From NCBI GenBank assembly GCA_002049455.2, contig KV918816.1, forward strand, positions 62,001 through 126,000: a stretch of 64,000 bases of DNA, written 5' to 3'. This document shows positions 53,047 through 63,643 of the stretch, one piece after another. The notes under the pieces were generated by a model. That model ran no database searches. It saw only the letters and a program-made list of their open reading frames with translations, and was not told the DNA's origin. A program made the position numbers and the translations under genes. Source of the stretch: Porphyra umbilicalis. Its lineage: Eukaryota; Rhodophyta; Bangiophyceae; Bangiales; Bangiaceae. Position 1 is the first letter of the stretch; each line of letters starts with the position of its first letter.

Positions 53047-54400
53047 CTCGCAGGGCGGCGCCCGCCGCGAATGCGGCGGCTGCGACGGCGGCGGCGGAGG
53101 TGGCGGCGGCGGTCGGCGGGGGCGGCGGTTGGTGGGGGTGGCGGCCGGCGGCGGAGGCGGCGGCGGTCGGCGGGGGCGGCGGCTGGCGGCAGGGGGGGCG
53201 GCGGTCGGCGGGGGCGGCAGTCGGCGGGGGCGGCGGTCGGCGGTGGGGGGAGCGGCCGGCGGCTGTGGCGTCGGTCGGCGTTGGGGGCGGCGGCAGACGG
53301 CGGGGGCGGCCGTCGGCGGGGGCGGCGGTTGGTGGGGGTGGCGGCCGGCGGCGGAGGCGGCGGCGGTCGGCGGGGGCGGCGGCTAGCGGCGGAGTTGGCG
53401 GCCGACAGCTGGGGAGGCGGCTGGCGGTGGGGGCGGCGGTCGGCGGCGGGGGGGGCGTCTGTCGGCGGTCGGCGGTGGGGGCGGCGGCCGGCGCCTGGGG
53501 CGGTGGCGGTCGGCGGGGGCGGCGGTCGGCGGCGGGGTGGGCGGCCGGCGGCAGAGTTGGCGGCCGACGGCGGGGGGGGCGGCCGGCGGTGGGGGCGGCG
53601 GTCGGCGGCGGGGGGGGCGTCTGACGGCGGTCGGCGGTGGGGGCGGCGGCCGGCGGCTGGGGCGGTGGCGGTCGGCGGCGGAGGCGGCGGCGGTCGGCGG
53701 GGGCGGCGGTTGGTGGGGGTGGCGGCCGGCGGCGGAGGCGGCGGCGGTCGGCGGGGGCGGCGGCTGGCGGCAGGGGGGGCGGCGGTCGGCGGGGGCGGCA
53801 GTCGGCGGGGGCGGCGGTCGGCGGTGGGGGGGCGGCCGGCGGTTGTGGCGTCGGTCGGCGTTGGGGGCGGCGGCAGACGGCGGGGGCGGCCGTCGGCGGG
53901 GGCGGTGGTTGGTGGGGGTGGCGGCCGGCGGCGGATGCGGCGGCGGTCGGCGGGGGCGGCGGCTGGCGGCGGAGTTGGCGGCCGACAGCTGGGGGGGCGG
54001 CCGGCGGTGGGGGCGGCGGTCGGCGGCGGGGGGGGCGTCTGACGGCGGTCGGCGGTGGGGGCGGCGGCCGACGGCGGGGGGGGCGGCCGGCGGTGGGGGC
54101 GGCCGTCGGCGGCGGGGGGCGCGGCCGGCGGCGGAGTCGGCGGCCGGCGGCTGTGGCGGCGGTCGGCGGTGGCGTCGGCGGCGGGGGCGGCGGCTGGCGG
54201 CAGGGGGGGCGGCGGTCGGCGGGGGCGGCAGTCGGCGGGGGCGGCGGTCGGCGGTGGGGGGGGCGGCCGGCGGCTGTGGCGTCGGTCGGCGTTGGGGGCG
54301 GCGGCAGACGGCGGGGGCGGCGGTCGGCGGGGGCGGCGGTCAGTGGCGGGGGGGGCGACCGGTGGCGGGGGGGGCGGCCGGCGGCAGGGACCGGGGAAAT
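53047..54400. repeat. CGG minisatellite between the Harbinger genes
   Basis: About 1.35 kb of imperfect repeats built on GGCGGTCGGCGG and related units, with higher-order blocks (for example the GGGGCGTCTG-containing block appearing near 53450, 53610 and 54030). It is open in several frames on both strands for compositional reasons. I do not call a protein. Confidence 0.85.
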
Positions 54401-54405
54401 GCACT

Positions 54406-54453
54406 TGTAAAGGAAAAAAAAACCCTGCCCAACGGGGAAAAAAAAATCTTTGT
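54406..54453 (-). repeat. 48-bp inverted repeat, right copy
   Basis: Reverse complement of 52809-52856 with three mismatches. It lies 58 bp beyond the Myb-like gene stop (54512). With the left copy it brackets the minisatellite. Confidence 0.9.
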
Positions 54454-54511
54454 CATACTCAACATGCAAACACATCATGTCCCACACACAGGCAACAAAC
54501 TACAGGTATCT

Positions 54512-55708
54512 CTACTCGGAGTCATCGTCGTCATCTGTCGACTCGTTCTCTTCGTCCAGGAGGCCAGTCGTGGCCGGGGTGCGCGCGACCTGAGCCACGG
54601 CTGCCTGCCGCTTGGTCTCCATCGAGCGGCGGCCGGCGGCAGTCTTTTGTTGCTGGCGCACGCGCGCCACCGCGGACTTGGCCGCCGACGCCGCCGCCAG
54701 AGCAGATGCAGATGTCCCATCCGCACCCAACGGCGCCGCCAGCGCTCCTGGCGCCGGCGGCGCCCGCGCTCCGGCGGCAGGGCCAGCAGCAGTCCGCGGA
54801 GTCTCCGTCGTGCCGCCAACACCCAGACCAGCAACGCCGTTCCCCACACCACCGATAGAGTCGTCAGTCCCCTCACTCCCCCCCAAATCAATAGTAGAAG
54901 AGCTCGCCAAACCTGCACGCTCAAGCATCTTCTGCGTAATGGCCAAGCGGTATCGAGCCGCTTCAGGGGTGTGCCGCATCAGTGGAGAGTCAAAAAAGCA
55001 AAGGGCAGTGCGCTCATTTTGCGCGTCCGTCAGCTTGCGGAGGGCCTCAGTACTGTCCTTGACTTGAGCGTCCATCTGGATGTCGTCTTGCCGCTGCGTC
55101 TTGGCAGCTTTGATGCCAAGAGGGCGACCCTGGAAGCCGCCGTTGCGTCGGCTGCGGCTGCTGCCGCTGCCACTCGCGTCGTCGTCCGACGACGAGTCGC
55201 CAAAAATGTCGTTTGTAGGGGCGTCGCCGCCGTTGGCGGCGCCGCTGAACTTGTCACTCTGCCGCAATACGCGCCAACACGCCACCCACTTGCAGTGTGC
55301 GACCTTGGCCTTGCCTTTGCGAGTTTTGTCGTTGCGCTTGTCTTGGTCTCGGTCGGCACGGATGGCGTCGTACACGTCCAGCGAGCAGTAGCGCGCCACA
55401 GCGCCGCTAATGATATCCTCCTCAGACAGGTTGCCAGTGGTCGGCATGGCCTTAACAGCGAGGTAGTGCGACGTGAAGGTGCTCACCCCCGTTCGGATGC
55501 GCTTGAACTGCTTCTCCAGCGCGCTTGGTAGCCGGTCCACTCTCATCGGCCCCTTCTTAAGAACTTTCTCAGCCCACAGCTGGTGAATAGTCCCCCACAG
55601 GTTCTCCTTGGTGCGGGCAGTCGCCCTCACCGGGTCACTCGTCACCTCCAGGTAGGCCTCACAGAGTGGCACACGGTCGGCGTCCGTCCATCCCAGAGCA
55701 GACCCCAT
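54512..55708 (-). CDS. Myb/trihelix-like DNA-binding protein, PIF/Harbinger partner
   Basis: 398 aa from the first in-frame ATG (55708, complement); the frame is open to 55990 without another ATG, so an upstream exon is possible. The N-terminus MGSALGWTDADRVPLCEAYL with W7 and W38 (ENLWGTIHQLW) fits a SANT/trihelix domain with a KQFKRIRTGV-like third helix. A mid region CKWVACWRVLR and an acidic DSSSDDDASGS segment follow. A C-terminal part rich in A/Q/R resembles the coiled region of Harbinger Myb-like proteins. In rice and fish such proteins bring the nuclease to the element ends and the nucleus; that is family knowledge. Its convergent position next to the nuclease supports the call. Confidence 0.8.
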   Translation of the reverse strand: MGSALGWTDADRVPLCEAYLEVTSDPVRATARTKENLWGTIHQLWAEKVLKKGPMRVDRLPSALEKQFKRIRTGVSTFTSHYLAVKAMPTTGNLSEEDIISGAVARYCSLDVYDAIRADRDQDKRNDKTRKGKAKVAHCKWVACWRVLRQSDKFSGAANGGDAPTNDIFGDSSSDDDASGSGSSRSRRNGGFQGRPLGIKAAKTQRQDDIQMDAQVKDSTEALRKLTDAQNERTALCFFDSPLMRHTPEAARYRLAITQKMLERAGLASSSTIDLGGSEGTDDSIGGVGNGVAGLGVGGTTETPRTAAGPAAGARAPPAPGALAAPLGADGTSASALAAASAAKSAVARVRQQQKTAAGRRSMETKRQAAVAQVARTPATTGLLDEENESTDDDDDSE

Positions 55709-55839
55709 CTTGTTGGGTAGCGCGTAGGTTACAGCCGGTACGGAGGCGGAGGGTGTGCAGGAAACAGCTGGGGAGGGCGCGGGGGCACAGGGACTAGCTC
55801 GTACGTCGGGTCGAGAGAGGGTTGAGTCCCCTGCACCAT

Positions 55840-56690
55840 TTACACTGGACGGCTCGTTGGCTCGGATGGCGTCGGCTGCCGCAACGGCTGCGACGGCGCG
55901 TGCCACCAAGTCCACGGCGCGGACGTGCTCCGTGCGGGCGTCCGCGTCAGCACCCACTGGAAGTCCTGCGTGCCTGCCGGACCTCCGCACTGGTCGACCC
56001 GCCAGGGCGAGCGCGCGTCAGGCGAGCGCCACAGAGTCGCCGGTGGTGCACACTCCCAGACGGGGGGTTGGTCGTCGCCCCACGCCTCGTAGGGGGGTGC
56101 CCACCGCCAGCCGGGAGGAGGGCCCGGGGGGTGGCGCGGCAGGTCCCACGGCCGGTCCCAGTCGCCGCCCCTTGGCGAGCCCCAGTCGGCCGTTGGCGGG
56201 CCAGGCGGTGGGCCACACGGCTGTCGCGGCAAATTGCGCGGGCGGTAGTCGTCGGTGCCGCCCCTGAAATGGGGCGGATGTCTTGGCGGGCTTGGGGGAG
56301 AGCCCGGCGGCAGAGGCCGCGGCAGGCGAGGAGGGCTGCACGAGCGGTACCCGCGACCGCGAGAAGGTGGATGCTGCGGAAAGCGCGGCCGGCCGGCGGG
56401 GCGACCAGCCGACAGGCGCCCAGCGCTTGGACCACAGTGGTTGGGGGCGAATGGCGGGCCCCTTGTAGGACAGGGAGGGGCGCCAAAGGGCACCCGCGGG
56501 GGGCTCGGCGGTCGCCCGCCGTCGTTGTTGCCACCGCCGCGCGGATGCACACGCACAGGGCCTGGAGGGCCGCCGTCAAAACCGGGGCCGTCCCAATCGC
56601 CGCGGTGTCGCACTTGCCGCCGTTGTTGGTCACAGTCGTCGCGGTCTCCATGTCAACGGCCGCGTCCGACAGGGGAGTACGGCCGCTTAA
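55840..56690 (-). CDS. Possible Pro/Gly/Trp-rich coding exon upstream of the Myb-like gene
   Basis: One minus-strand frame reads as Pro/Gly/Arg-rich protein with recurring Trp/Asp (GGDWDRPWDLPRHPPGPPP, WRWAPPYEAWGDDQPP). That looks more protein-like than the other frames, but it lacks an ATG and overlaps the open extension of the Myb frame. It could be a 5-prime exon of the Myb-like gene or a separate gene, or a compositional accident. Confidence 0.25.
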
Positions 56691-58668
56691 ATGGTCGGGG
56701 CCGCCCGCCCTCAGCCGGACGACAAAAGCCGGGGGGCGGGCGATGACCACCCGGCGCCGCGCGCGGCATGGGAGGAGGAGGGGGGGGAGGCGGGGGGGGG
56801 GCATGTCGGCGTGCTCGCAGGCGTTCTCGCAGGGACTAGGAGGGGGAGGCGGGCACAGGGTACCGTTACGATTGCGCTGCGTGCGCCGCCGCCGTGAGTC
56901 GTTGACGCCCTTCCCGCGCGTCATGCTCGGGAGCGGAGGCGTCGTCAAAAGCAGGGGAGACGGTGTGCGCGGGCTAAAGACGCCGTGGGAGTGGGGTACG
57001 GAGGCGGGCGCCGCGGCGCCGCCGGCGGGTTGCGCGCACACAAACGGCACGCGGAGGAGCCGCGCGCGGGAGACACCACAGGGCCCCCACACTGCGTGCC
57101 TGCGACGGTGGGAGACCGTTGGCTGCCCGCCCGCGCCCGCGTCCGTCCACAAAGAGCGAAAAAGAGTCGCGGTTGACCCGCCGACGGCACACCACCGCAT
57201 GCTCTCTATGCGTGCCTGGGTCGGAGGGCGCAGCCTGCGCCCCACCTGAGGTGGCCCGCAAGAGGCCAAAAGAGGTCGGGCGTCGGACTCGTGCGAGGGG
57301 ACAACGCGACAGGTCCCATCCCCCCAAACCCACGCGCGGGAACAACGCGACAGGTCCCCCCAATCGCTGTCTCGCGTGGAAGGCGACCGCCTGTCGGTCC
57401 CCTCGGACTGCTCACGCCGGGAGGCGTGTCTCGGCGGACCCACGTGTGCGTGGCGAGCGCGCGTGTCGAGGCACGCTCTGGCCCGCTCGCGCCACAAAAA
57501 AGGCGGCACTCGCCGGACCCGCGCAGGGAAACTGGTCGAGGTCCTCCAATGCGCTGCCTGGGGAAGCGGGGTGCACCCGCGCAGGCACCCCCGATCCCAC
57601 AATGCCTGTTAATTGGACCGCACACGATGCGCGGACTGACGACAGCGCAGTGGCTGCCATCATCGCTGTACGCCCACGCAACGTAATCAGTCGACATACG
57701 TGTGTGTGAGGCCCTAATCGCGATCACGCGACGGGATAACGTAACCACTCATTTCTGCGCAACGCTCTCGAATCTCCCACCCAGTGTCACAACTGGCCGC
57801 CACATCGTCCGTTTGAGACAAGCGGCGTCCAATCACGTCCACAGGAGGACTGAGGGCGGAGCCCAGCCCGACCAGATTGCCACAAGATCGAGACAGAACA
57901 TTTTGAAAATACCTGGATTGCGCGAATGACACTTCGAGGCCGGGGCACGGCTTAGAAATTTTGCATTGACAGCCAATCAAAGAGCACCTCTTCCGTCCGC
58001 TGACTGGAGAGCCTGACCCGAGAGCGTCGCAGCGCAATCGATTCTAAAAGCTTGCACTCCCAAGAGATGGTCCATGGGTGTTGCGAGCTATTTGGGAGGA
58101 CCACTCTGCGGTGCGGACAGTGCCGTGGTCCTCTCGGGCAGGTGATTGTCCACCAGACTGGCCCAGATCGCTGGTGTGGCGCCTCGTGCAACGCAGGTCC
58201 TCGCCTGTGTCAGGCGTTGACATCGAATATTCTTGCGCGTGGTGCCGTGGCACTGCCAGGTGTCGTCGCATTCACCCCATGTTGTTGCGTCTTGAGCCTG
58301 ATTCCTGTCGGTTTGGGCTTCATTCGGATACTGTGCATCAATTCTTTGTCGCGTGGCATGCCCGAGCCCATTTTCGAATGAATCTAGTGACTATCTATGC
58401 ACGATCTGCCATCGGTTTTGGACACATCAGCCAGCGTCGTTCGGCTAGTCCCCTGCAATACGAGGCGAGGTCAGATTGGGGCCTCGTCGGACCCACCAAT
58501 GTAGACCCTATCGTTCAATCGGCCAGAGGGCATTCGATGGTCCATGTAGCAAAGTCCATCGCGTCGTTTGGGATATGGGGCCCCCGGGATGGTCTTTCCA
58601 TTCAGGGACCCACACGTTGCACCTCCAGATGGGGTTAAATGGAAGATGGGGCCGACGTTGCTGGGATT
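56691..58668. other. Interval without a recognised gene
   Basis: 56700-57600 is GC-rich. A short direct repeat GGGACAACGCGACAGGTCCC-like occurs near 57297 and 57339. 57700-58660 is a lower-GC block like 45.3-47.1 kb, with short ORFs and no domain. The last 26 bp before 58669 match the sequence next to R3. Confidence 0.5.
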
Positions 58669-59168
58669 GCCCTCAGGGATCTGAGGGCGTGTCGACGTTG
58701 GAAGGGTCGCGATGACGCTAAAAGCGAATGGAGTTACGTGGCTGAGAAGGACTGTCCTGCCACAAGGGTCACAGGGCCCGGACGGTGCCTGCCCCCCTAC
58801 CACCCCCGAGTTGGGCGCGGCGACCGCGCGCAGCGACTACGGGGGTTGAACGCGCCCGCGATGACCCGCGGGTGATCGTGCCTGCGCGCCGGCTTCTGTT
58901 GCGGCGGCCCGTCGGCCTGCCATCTAGCGGCGCGATTAGAGGTGTGCTGCGCGGCGGAGTGAAGGCCCCTCCCGTCGGCGTCGCGCGACACCGGCGAGCC
59001 GCCGCCGCTGCGGTGCCGGCGGCGGCACCCTTTTCCCCGCCCCACGCTTCCCCCGCCACGGCAACGTGGCTGTACGTGCTCCCGTGCGCGCTCGCGGCTA
59101 TGGAGTCGGCCGGCGTGCCCGGTGTCGATGCGTCGCCAAGCGCGCCACCGCCCTGAAGGCAAGGATAT
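58669..59168 (-). repeat. R-family element, copy R4 (truncated at the internal palindrome)
   Basis: It contains the part of R from the internal palindrome (CCTCAGGGATCTGAGG) to the CCCTGAAGGC end. The missing part is the one retained in R3. It is in inverted orientation to R5, 145 bp away. Confidence 0.8.
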
Positions 59169-59313
59169 TGCACGCACGTGCCTGGAATTGGTGGACGAGT
59201 GTACTGACATGGTCCAGGTGGAAATATAAAATGAGTTTCGGTTGGGCTTGACGTGGCAATCAGCACCCAATCAACAAACGCTTCGACAACGACTATTCCA
59301 GGCACGTGCGTGC

Positions 59314-60925
59314 AATACCCTGGCCTTCAGGGCTGTGGCGCGCTCGGCGACGTATCGATACCGGGCACGCCGGCCGGCTCCATGGCCGCGAGCACGCACG
59401 GGGGCACGTGCAGCCACGTGGCCGTAGCGGGGGGGGCATGGGGCGGGGAAAGGGGTGGCGCCGCCGCCACCGCAGCGGCGGCGGCCCGCTGGCGTGGCGC
59501 AACGCCCACGGGCGAGGCCGTCACCCCGCCACGCAGCGCACCTGTGCGCGGCGGGCAGGGCGGCCGACTCGGCTGGCGGGCGGGCGGGTGGGATCGACCG
59601 CCGCGCGACGGGGCGCCTGTAACCGCACCGGTAGATGGCGTCAGCAACCGCCGACCCGCCGCGGCAACAGAAGCCGGCGCGCAGGCACGATCACCCGCGG
59701 GGCATCTGGGCGCTTTGATCCCCGGAAGTCGCTGCGCGCGGTCGCCGTGCGCAACTCCGGGCGGTGGGGGGGGGCAGGGGGGCAGGCGCCGTCCGGGCTC
59801 CGTGACCCCTGTGGCAGGACAGTCCTTCTCAGCCACGTAACTCCATTCGCTTTTAGCGTCATCGCGACCCTTCCAACTAGGGTTGTGCAACACGCCCGGG
59901 GCGTGCTAAATTGCACGCCTGGGGCGTGCAATTTCACGTGTTTTGGGCGTGTCACGCCCTGCACGCCCAGAATTTTAGGGGCGTGATTGGGGCGTGCTTG
60001 ATAAAAAGAGTACATCATTTCAAATGCGCTCTTGGGGCGCCAGTCCACCGAATATTTTTCGGTGCAGTTCCGTGCCACCTTCGTTACTTTTTCAGGGCGC
60101 GGTGTCTTCCTGCTCCGCCGAGCGTCCACAAACAAGGTGCTCGACGCTATGAGGAGTTGGAACCATTTTTCCGTCGTGCGCCCACAAACAAGGTGCTCGA
60201 CGCCATGATGCGCGGACGCCATCTGTGCGGAATGGCACAGCAACGGCCACCTGCTGTCATCAGCCAGGGAGGACGCAGAGGGGCTCCTTGACACGGGCGC
60301 CAATGAGGACGTTGAATGCAACGCATCGCGCGCCGGCAACGGCCAGGCCGACGGCAGTGATGGAGGTCGTCCCGGCGACGAGGACGCCCCCGCGGCCACG
60401 ACCGAGAATGATTTGATGACCATCTGCTTTGGCTTTGTGCGCGGTGAGATGGGTGGGACAGCGGGCGGTGGGGCGGCCGGTGGAGGCTAGGCGAGCCGAC
60501 GTCCCGTGATGCTGCAAAGCATCTTTGACGCAGAGTGGCAGAGGCCAAGAGAGTGTATCGCATGCAGCTGTTTCCTTCATGTTCTCTGGCATTTTTGTGG
60601 TCCTTTGAACCATCCAAATTGCAAGAATATTGGGTACTTTGAATCGCTTATCAAGTAAGTGCCAAAACATGGGGGCTACATTAGGGGCGTGAAGAGGGGC
60701 GTGCCAATGTTGGGGGCGTGCAGAAGGGCGTGATTAGGCGTGCATCGCCCACCCCGCCACCCAAAAAGGGGCGTGATGCACAACCCTACTTCCAACGTCC
60801 CTCAGATCCCTGAGGACTCGAATGAAGACTGCCACCTCTGAAACGGAGAGCAAGTCCCGTGATCTAAGTATATGTGTGCATCACTACACTTTGAGAGCAC
60901 CCTGTCCTAAAGGCCAGGGAATCTG
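59314..60925 (+). repeat. R-family element, copy R5, interrupted by a hAT element
   Basis: R sequence at 59314-59877 and 60797-60925, about 693 bp in total as in R1. The right part ends CCTAAAGGCCAGGGA. R1, R2 and R4 show the uninterrupted form of the target (CTTCCAAC followed directly by the palindrome side). Confidence 0.9.
59878..60788. mobile_element. Non-autonomous hAT element
   Basis: 911 bp. Ends TAGGGTTGTGCAACACGCCC and (complement) TAGGGTTGTGCATCACGCCC differ at one position. A perfect 8-bp target duplication CTTCCAAC lies at 59870-59877 and 60789-60796. Both are hallmarks of hAT. Both subterminal regions carry many GGGGCGTG motifs in either orientation, as expected for transposase binding sites. 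Inside is a 56-bp tandem duplication (ACAAACAAGGTGCTCGACGC core at about 60128 and 60184). No transposase is present. Confidence 0.95.
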
Positions 60926-61479
60926 ATCTCACGATGAAACAAAGCGGCTCTGGGAGACGCATTCGGCAACATTTTTGATAGCAGTTTTACATTCCTGCTC
61001 GTCAGAGTCCACCCTCCCAATCCGACACCACCGCCAAAGCTACCGGTACGGCATTAATAGAGCTCTTAGATACCATGGAGCGACCTCTCCTATCCTTGAG
61101 GACTTCAAAAAGAACGTCAGAGAGCATGTGCGAAGACGCAGCGGCCTGTACGGTGTCTCTGAGAGGTCTCCCAAGTGCGAAAGAGAGGTGGCCGTAGCGG
61201 GAAATTAAGTAGGGGTCTTTGGGGTCCTGTTCGAGTCCTCGACATTGCCCCCTTGCGAGCTGGCGCTGCGCTGTGTCTCGGCCGACAACAGTCTCATTTG
61301 CTGCTCAATGCACTGGCGGACGAGATGGAGATATGCCGTTCATGTCGTCACACTCATGTCGTCACGCTCATGAGTCGAAAAAAAAAGAAAGCATCGAAGC
61401 CAGTTACATCCACGTGAGGCAAGCAAAAAATAATGCAGAAACCAATACCCGCCAACGACGCAGGTCCTCGCCTAGACCT
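60926..61479. other. 3-prime flank of the phosphate symporter gene
   Basis: No gene recognised. Ordinary composition, with a short A run at 61378-61386. It presumably includes the polyadenylation region of the symporter gene on the minus strand; I cannot place the site. Confidence 0.4.
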
Positions 61480-63643
61480 TCACGGTTCGACCTTCACGAT
61501 GCCCGAGCAGCGCACACCCCGGAAATTGTTGGTCGACTCGTCAAGGACAAACAGCTGCTCACCCGGGCAGTAGTTGAGGTTTTGCGGCTGGTCAAAGATG
61601 GTAGGTGCGTAGGCCGCGAAGGAAAAGATGGCCGCAGCGAGGCACCCCGTAAAGATGACGGTGAACACCCAGCCGAGTGCAATGCCAAAGAACTGCTTCC
61701 AGTTGACCGTGTTGCCCTTCAGCTCCACCACACCAACGCCAATCGTCGAGCCGACTTGGCAATGCGTCGTGGACACGGGCAGGCCAATGCGCGACGCAAT
61801 GATGACCGTCATGGCAGCGCCAACCTCAATGGCAAAGCCACGCGACGGGGTCAGCTTGGTCAGCTTCATGCCAATGGCGACAATGATGCGGTAGCCCCAC
61901 ATGGCGAGGCCAAGCACAATGCCAGCGCCGCCAAGCGCAAGAATCCACACTTCCACGGTCTGCTTGTCGGACGAGTAGCTGGCAAAGTTGCCTGGCGTGC
62001 ACTCCGAGTGGCACATCACGTTCTCGTCAAAAGTGCCGTCTTCACCGTAGAGCGGGAAAGACTGGGACACGGCCGTGGTGGGGAAGGTGACCGTTTCGGG
62101 GAAGATAGCAGTCTCCGCGCACCGGTAGAAGTCCGTGCTCGCGCCTTCGACAGGGGCTGAGCCACAGAATGACTTGCCGTCGGGCACGAGGTCGTCCTTA
62201 GCAAACCTCTCGCCGTTTCGGTCGCCACCTGAGAATGTACCACCCTCCTCAAACTCGGACGACCCGGCCTTGGAGATGCGGCCGCCCGACCGGTAGAGCT
62301 CGTAGATCGACGAGAAGGGGCCGATGGAGTTGGCCACATCATTGGCACCGTGCGCAAACGAGTCAAACGCGGCGGTGAACACCTGGAGCCACGAGAAGAG
62401 CTGCTCCGCCTTGGGGTCAAACTTCTCGGCATTGTCGTGCATGGCAATGACATCGTCGCTGAGCTCGTCGTGCATGCCTGCCGAGTCGACATTGATGCCG
62501 ACCTTGCCGAGCGCCGAGTTGACCTTGGACTCCTTGGCCTTAATCTCTGGGTTCTTCATCATCTCAACCTGACGCTCCTCCCAGCGGTCAACAAAGCGCT
62601 TGGCGGCGGGGATGACTGTCCACCACGAGATGAGGGCAACGACAAGGCCACCGCCCAGGGCAATGCCCGTCGCCTGACCAGCCGAAAACTTGTCACTGAG
62701 CTTCAGGTTGGGCGAGCCCTTGTAGATGATGAAAAAGATGGTGATGGCCACCGTGAAGGCGTAGAAGAAAGGCAGGAAGAGAAAGCCGTTGCGGTACGGG
62801 TTCGCAGAACGCAGCACCGTCGTGCGCACAATCAGAAAGATGGTGACACCAAAGATACCCGACAGCACCGGGGACAAGACCCATGAGATGATGACACCGA
62901 CCATGCCCTTGAGCCTCTTGAGGCCCGAGCCGCTGGACAGCCAGATGACAGCATCAGCCCCGCGGAAGGCCAGGCCGACGCCGACCAGCGAGCCGATGAT
63001 CGAGTGGGTGGTCGACACGGGGAGGCCAAAGTAGGTCGCCACCACGAGCCACACCGTCGAGGCGGCAAGAGCAGAGAGGAACCCAAGCATCAGCAGCTCT
63101 GGGCCATTAAAAGCACCCTGTCGGGCGGGGTCAAACAGGTCGACGTCGATAATCTTTTTGCGGACTGTGCGAGGGCGGAAAAACAAACGCACGTATCAAG
63201 GAGAGCGAGGTAAGGCAAGGACGTCAGCAACTGCACCAGGAAGAACGAGAAGGACGAAAAACACGAGCCACCGCCCAATCCCCAGCTCGCCTGATCCACT
63301 CGAAGCTCTACCCTACTACGCTCCCACCACACCACACACCCCGCTCAAGCCACCGAAACATACCCGTATCCGTAACCTGGGAGCCGAGGAGGACGGCGCC
63401 ACCAAACTCGCAAAACGCGGCAATGATGCACGCCCACTTCAGCGTCAGGGACCCAGCACCGACCGACGTGGCAAAGGCGTTGGCCACATCATTGGCGCCG
63501 ATACCCCACGCCATGGTGAAGGCGAGGATGCCGCCCAAGACGACCATCCACTTGTTGGACAGCACCGACTGGACGGTCAACGGCTCGCCGAGCGAGCCGA
63601 GCACAGCCTGGGCCGGCGGCCACTCAGCCCCCGCGAAGCTCAT
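61480..63643 (-). CDS. Sodium/phosphate symporter, PiT (PHO4/SLC20) family
   Basis: Exon 1 is 63643-63364 and exon 2 63164-61480 (complement). The 199-bp GT-AG intron (63363-63165) splits codon Val94 in phase 1, giving [15 protein letters not shown], as in the family. About 654 aa. The start ATG has the context CCCACCATG. Both inverted PHO4 signatures are present: [18 protein letters not shown] near the N-terminus and [16 protein letters not shown] in the C-terminal half, with many hydrophobic membrane segments and a hydrophilic central loop (about residues 330-400). PiT proteins import inorganic phosphate with Na+ or H+ across the plasma membrane. Related sequences in marine algae and fungi use Na+. 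No defect was seen. This looks like a normal single-copy host gene and is unrelated to the mobile elements around it. Confidence 0.95.

Noticed and set aside
52894-54410. Proteins of 400-560 aa in the CGG minisatellite
   Set aside because: Several overlapping frames are open at once and are pure R/G/A or P/R repeats; there is no evidence of codon structure.
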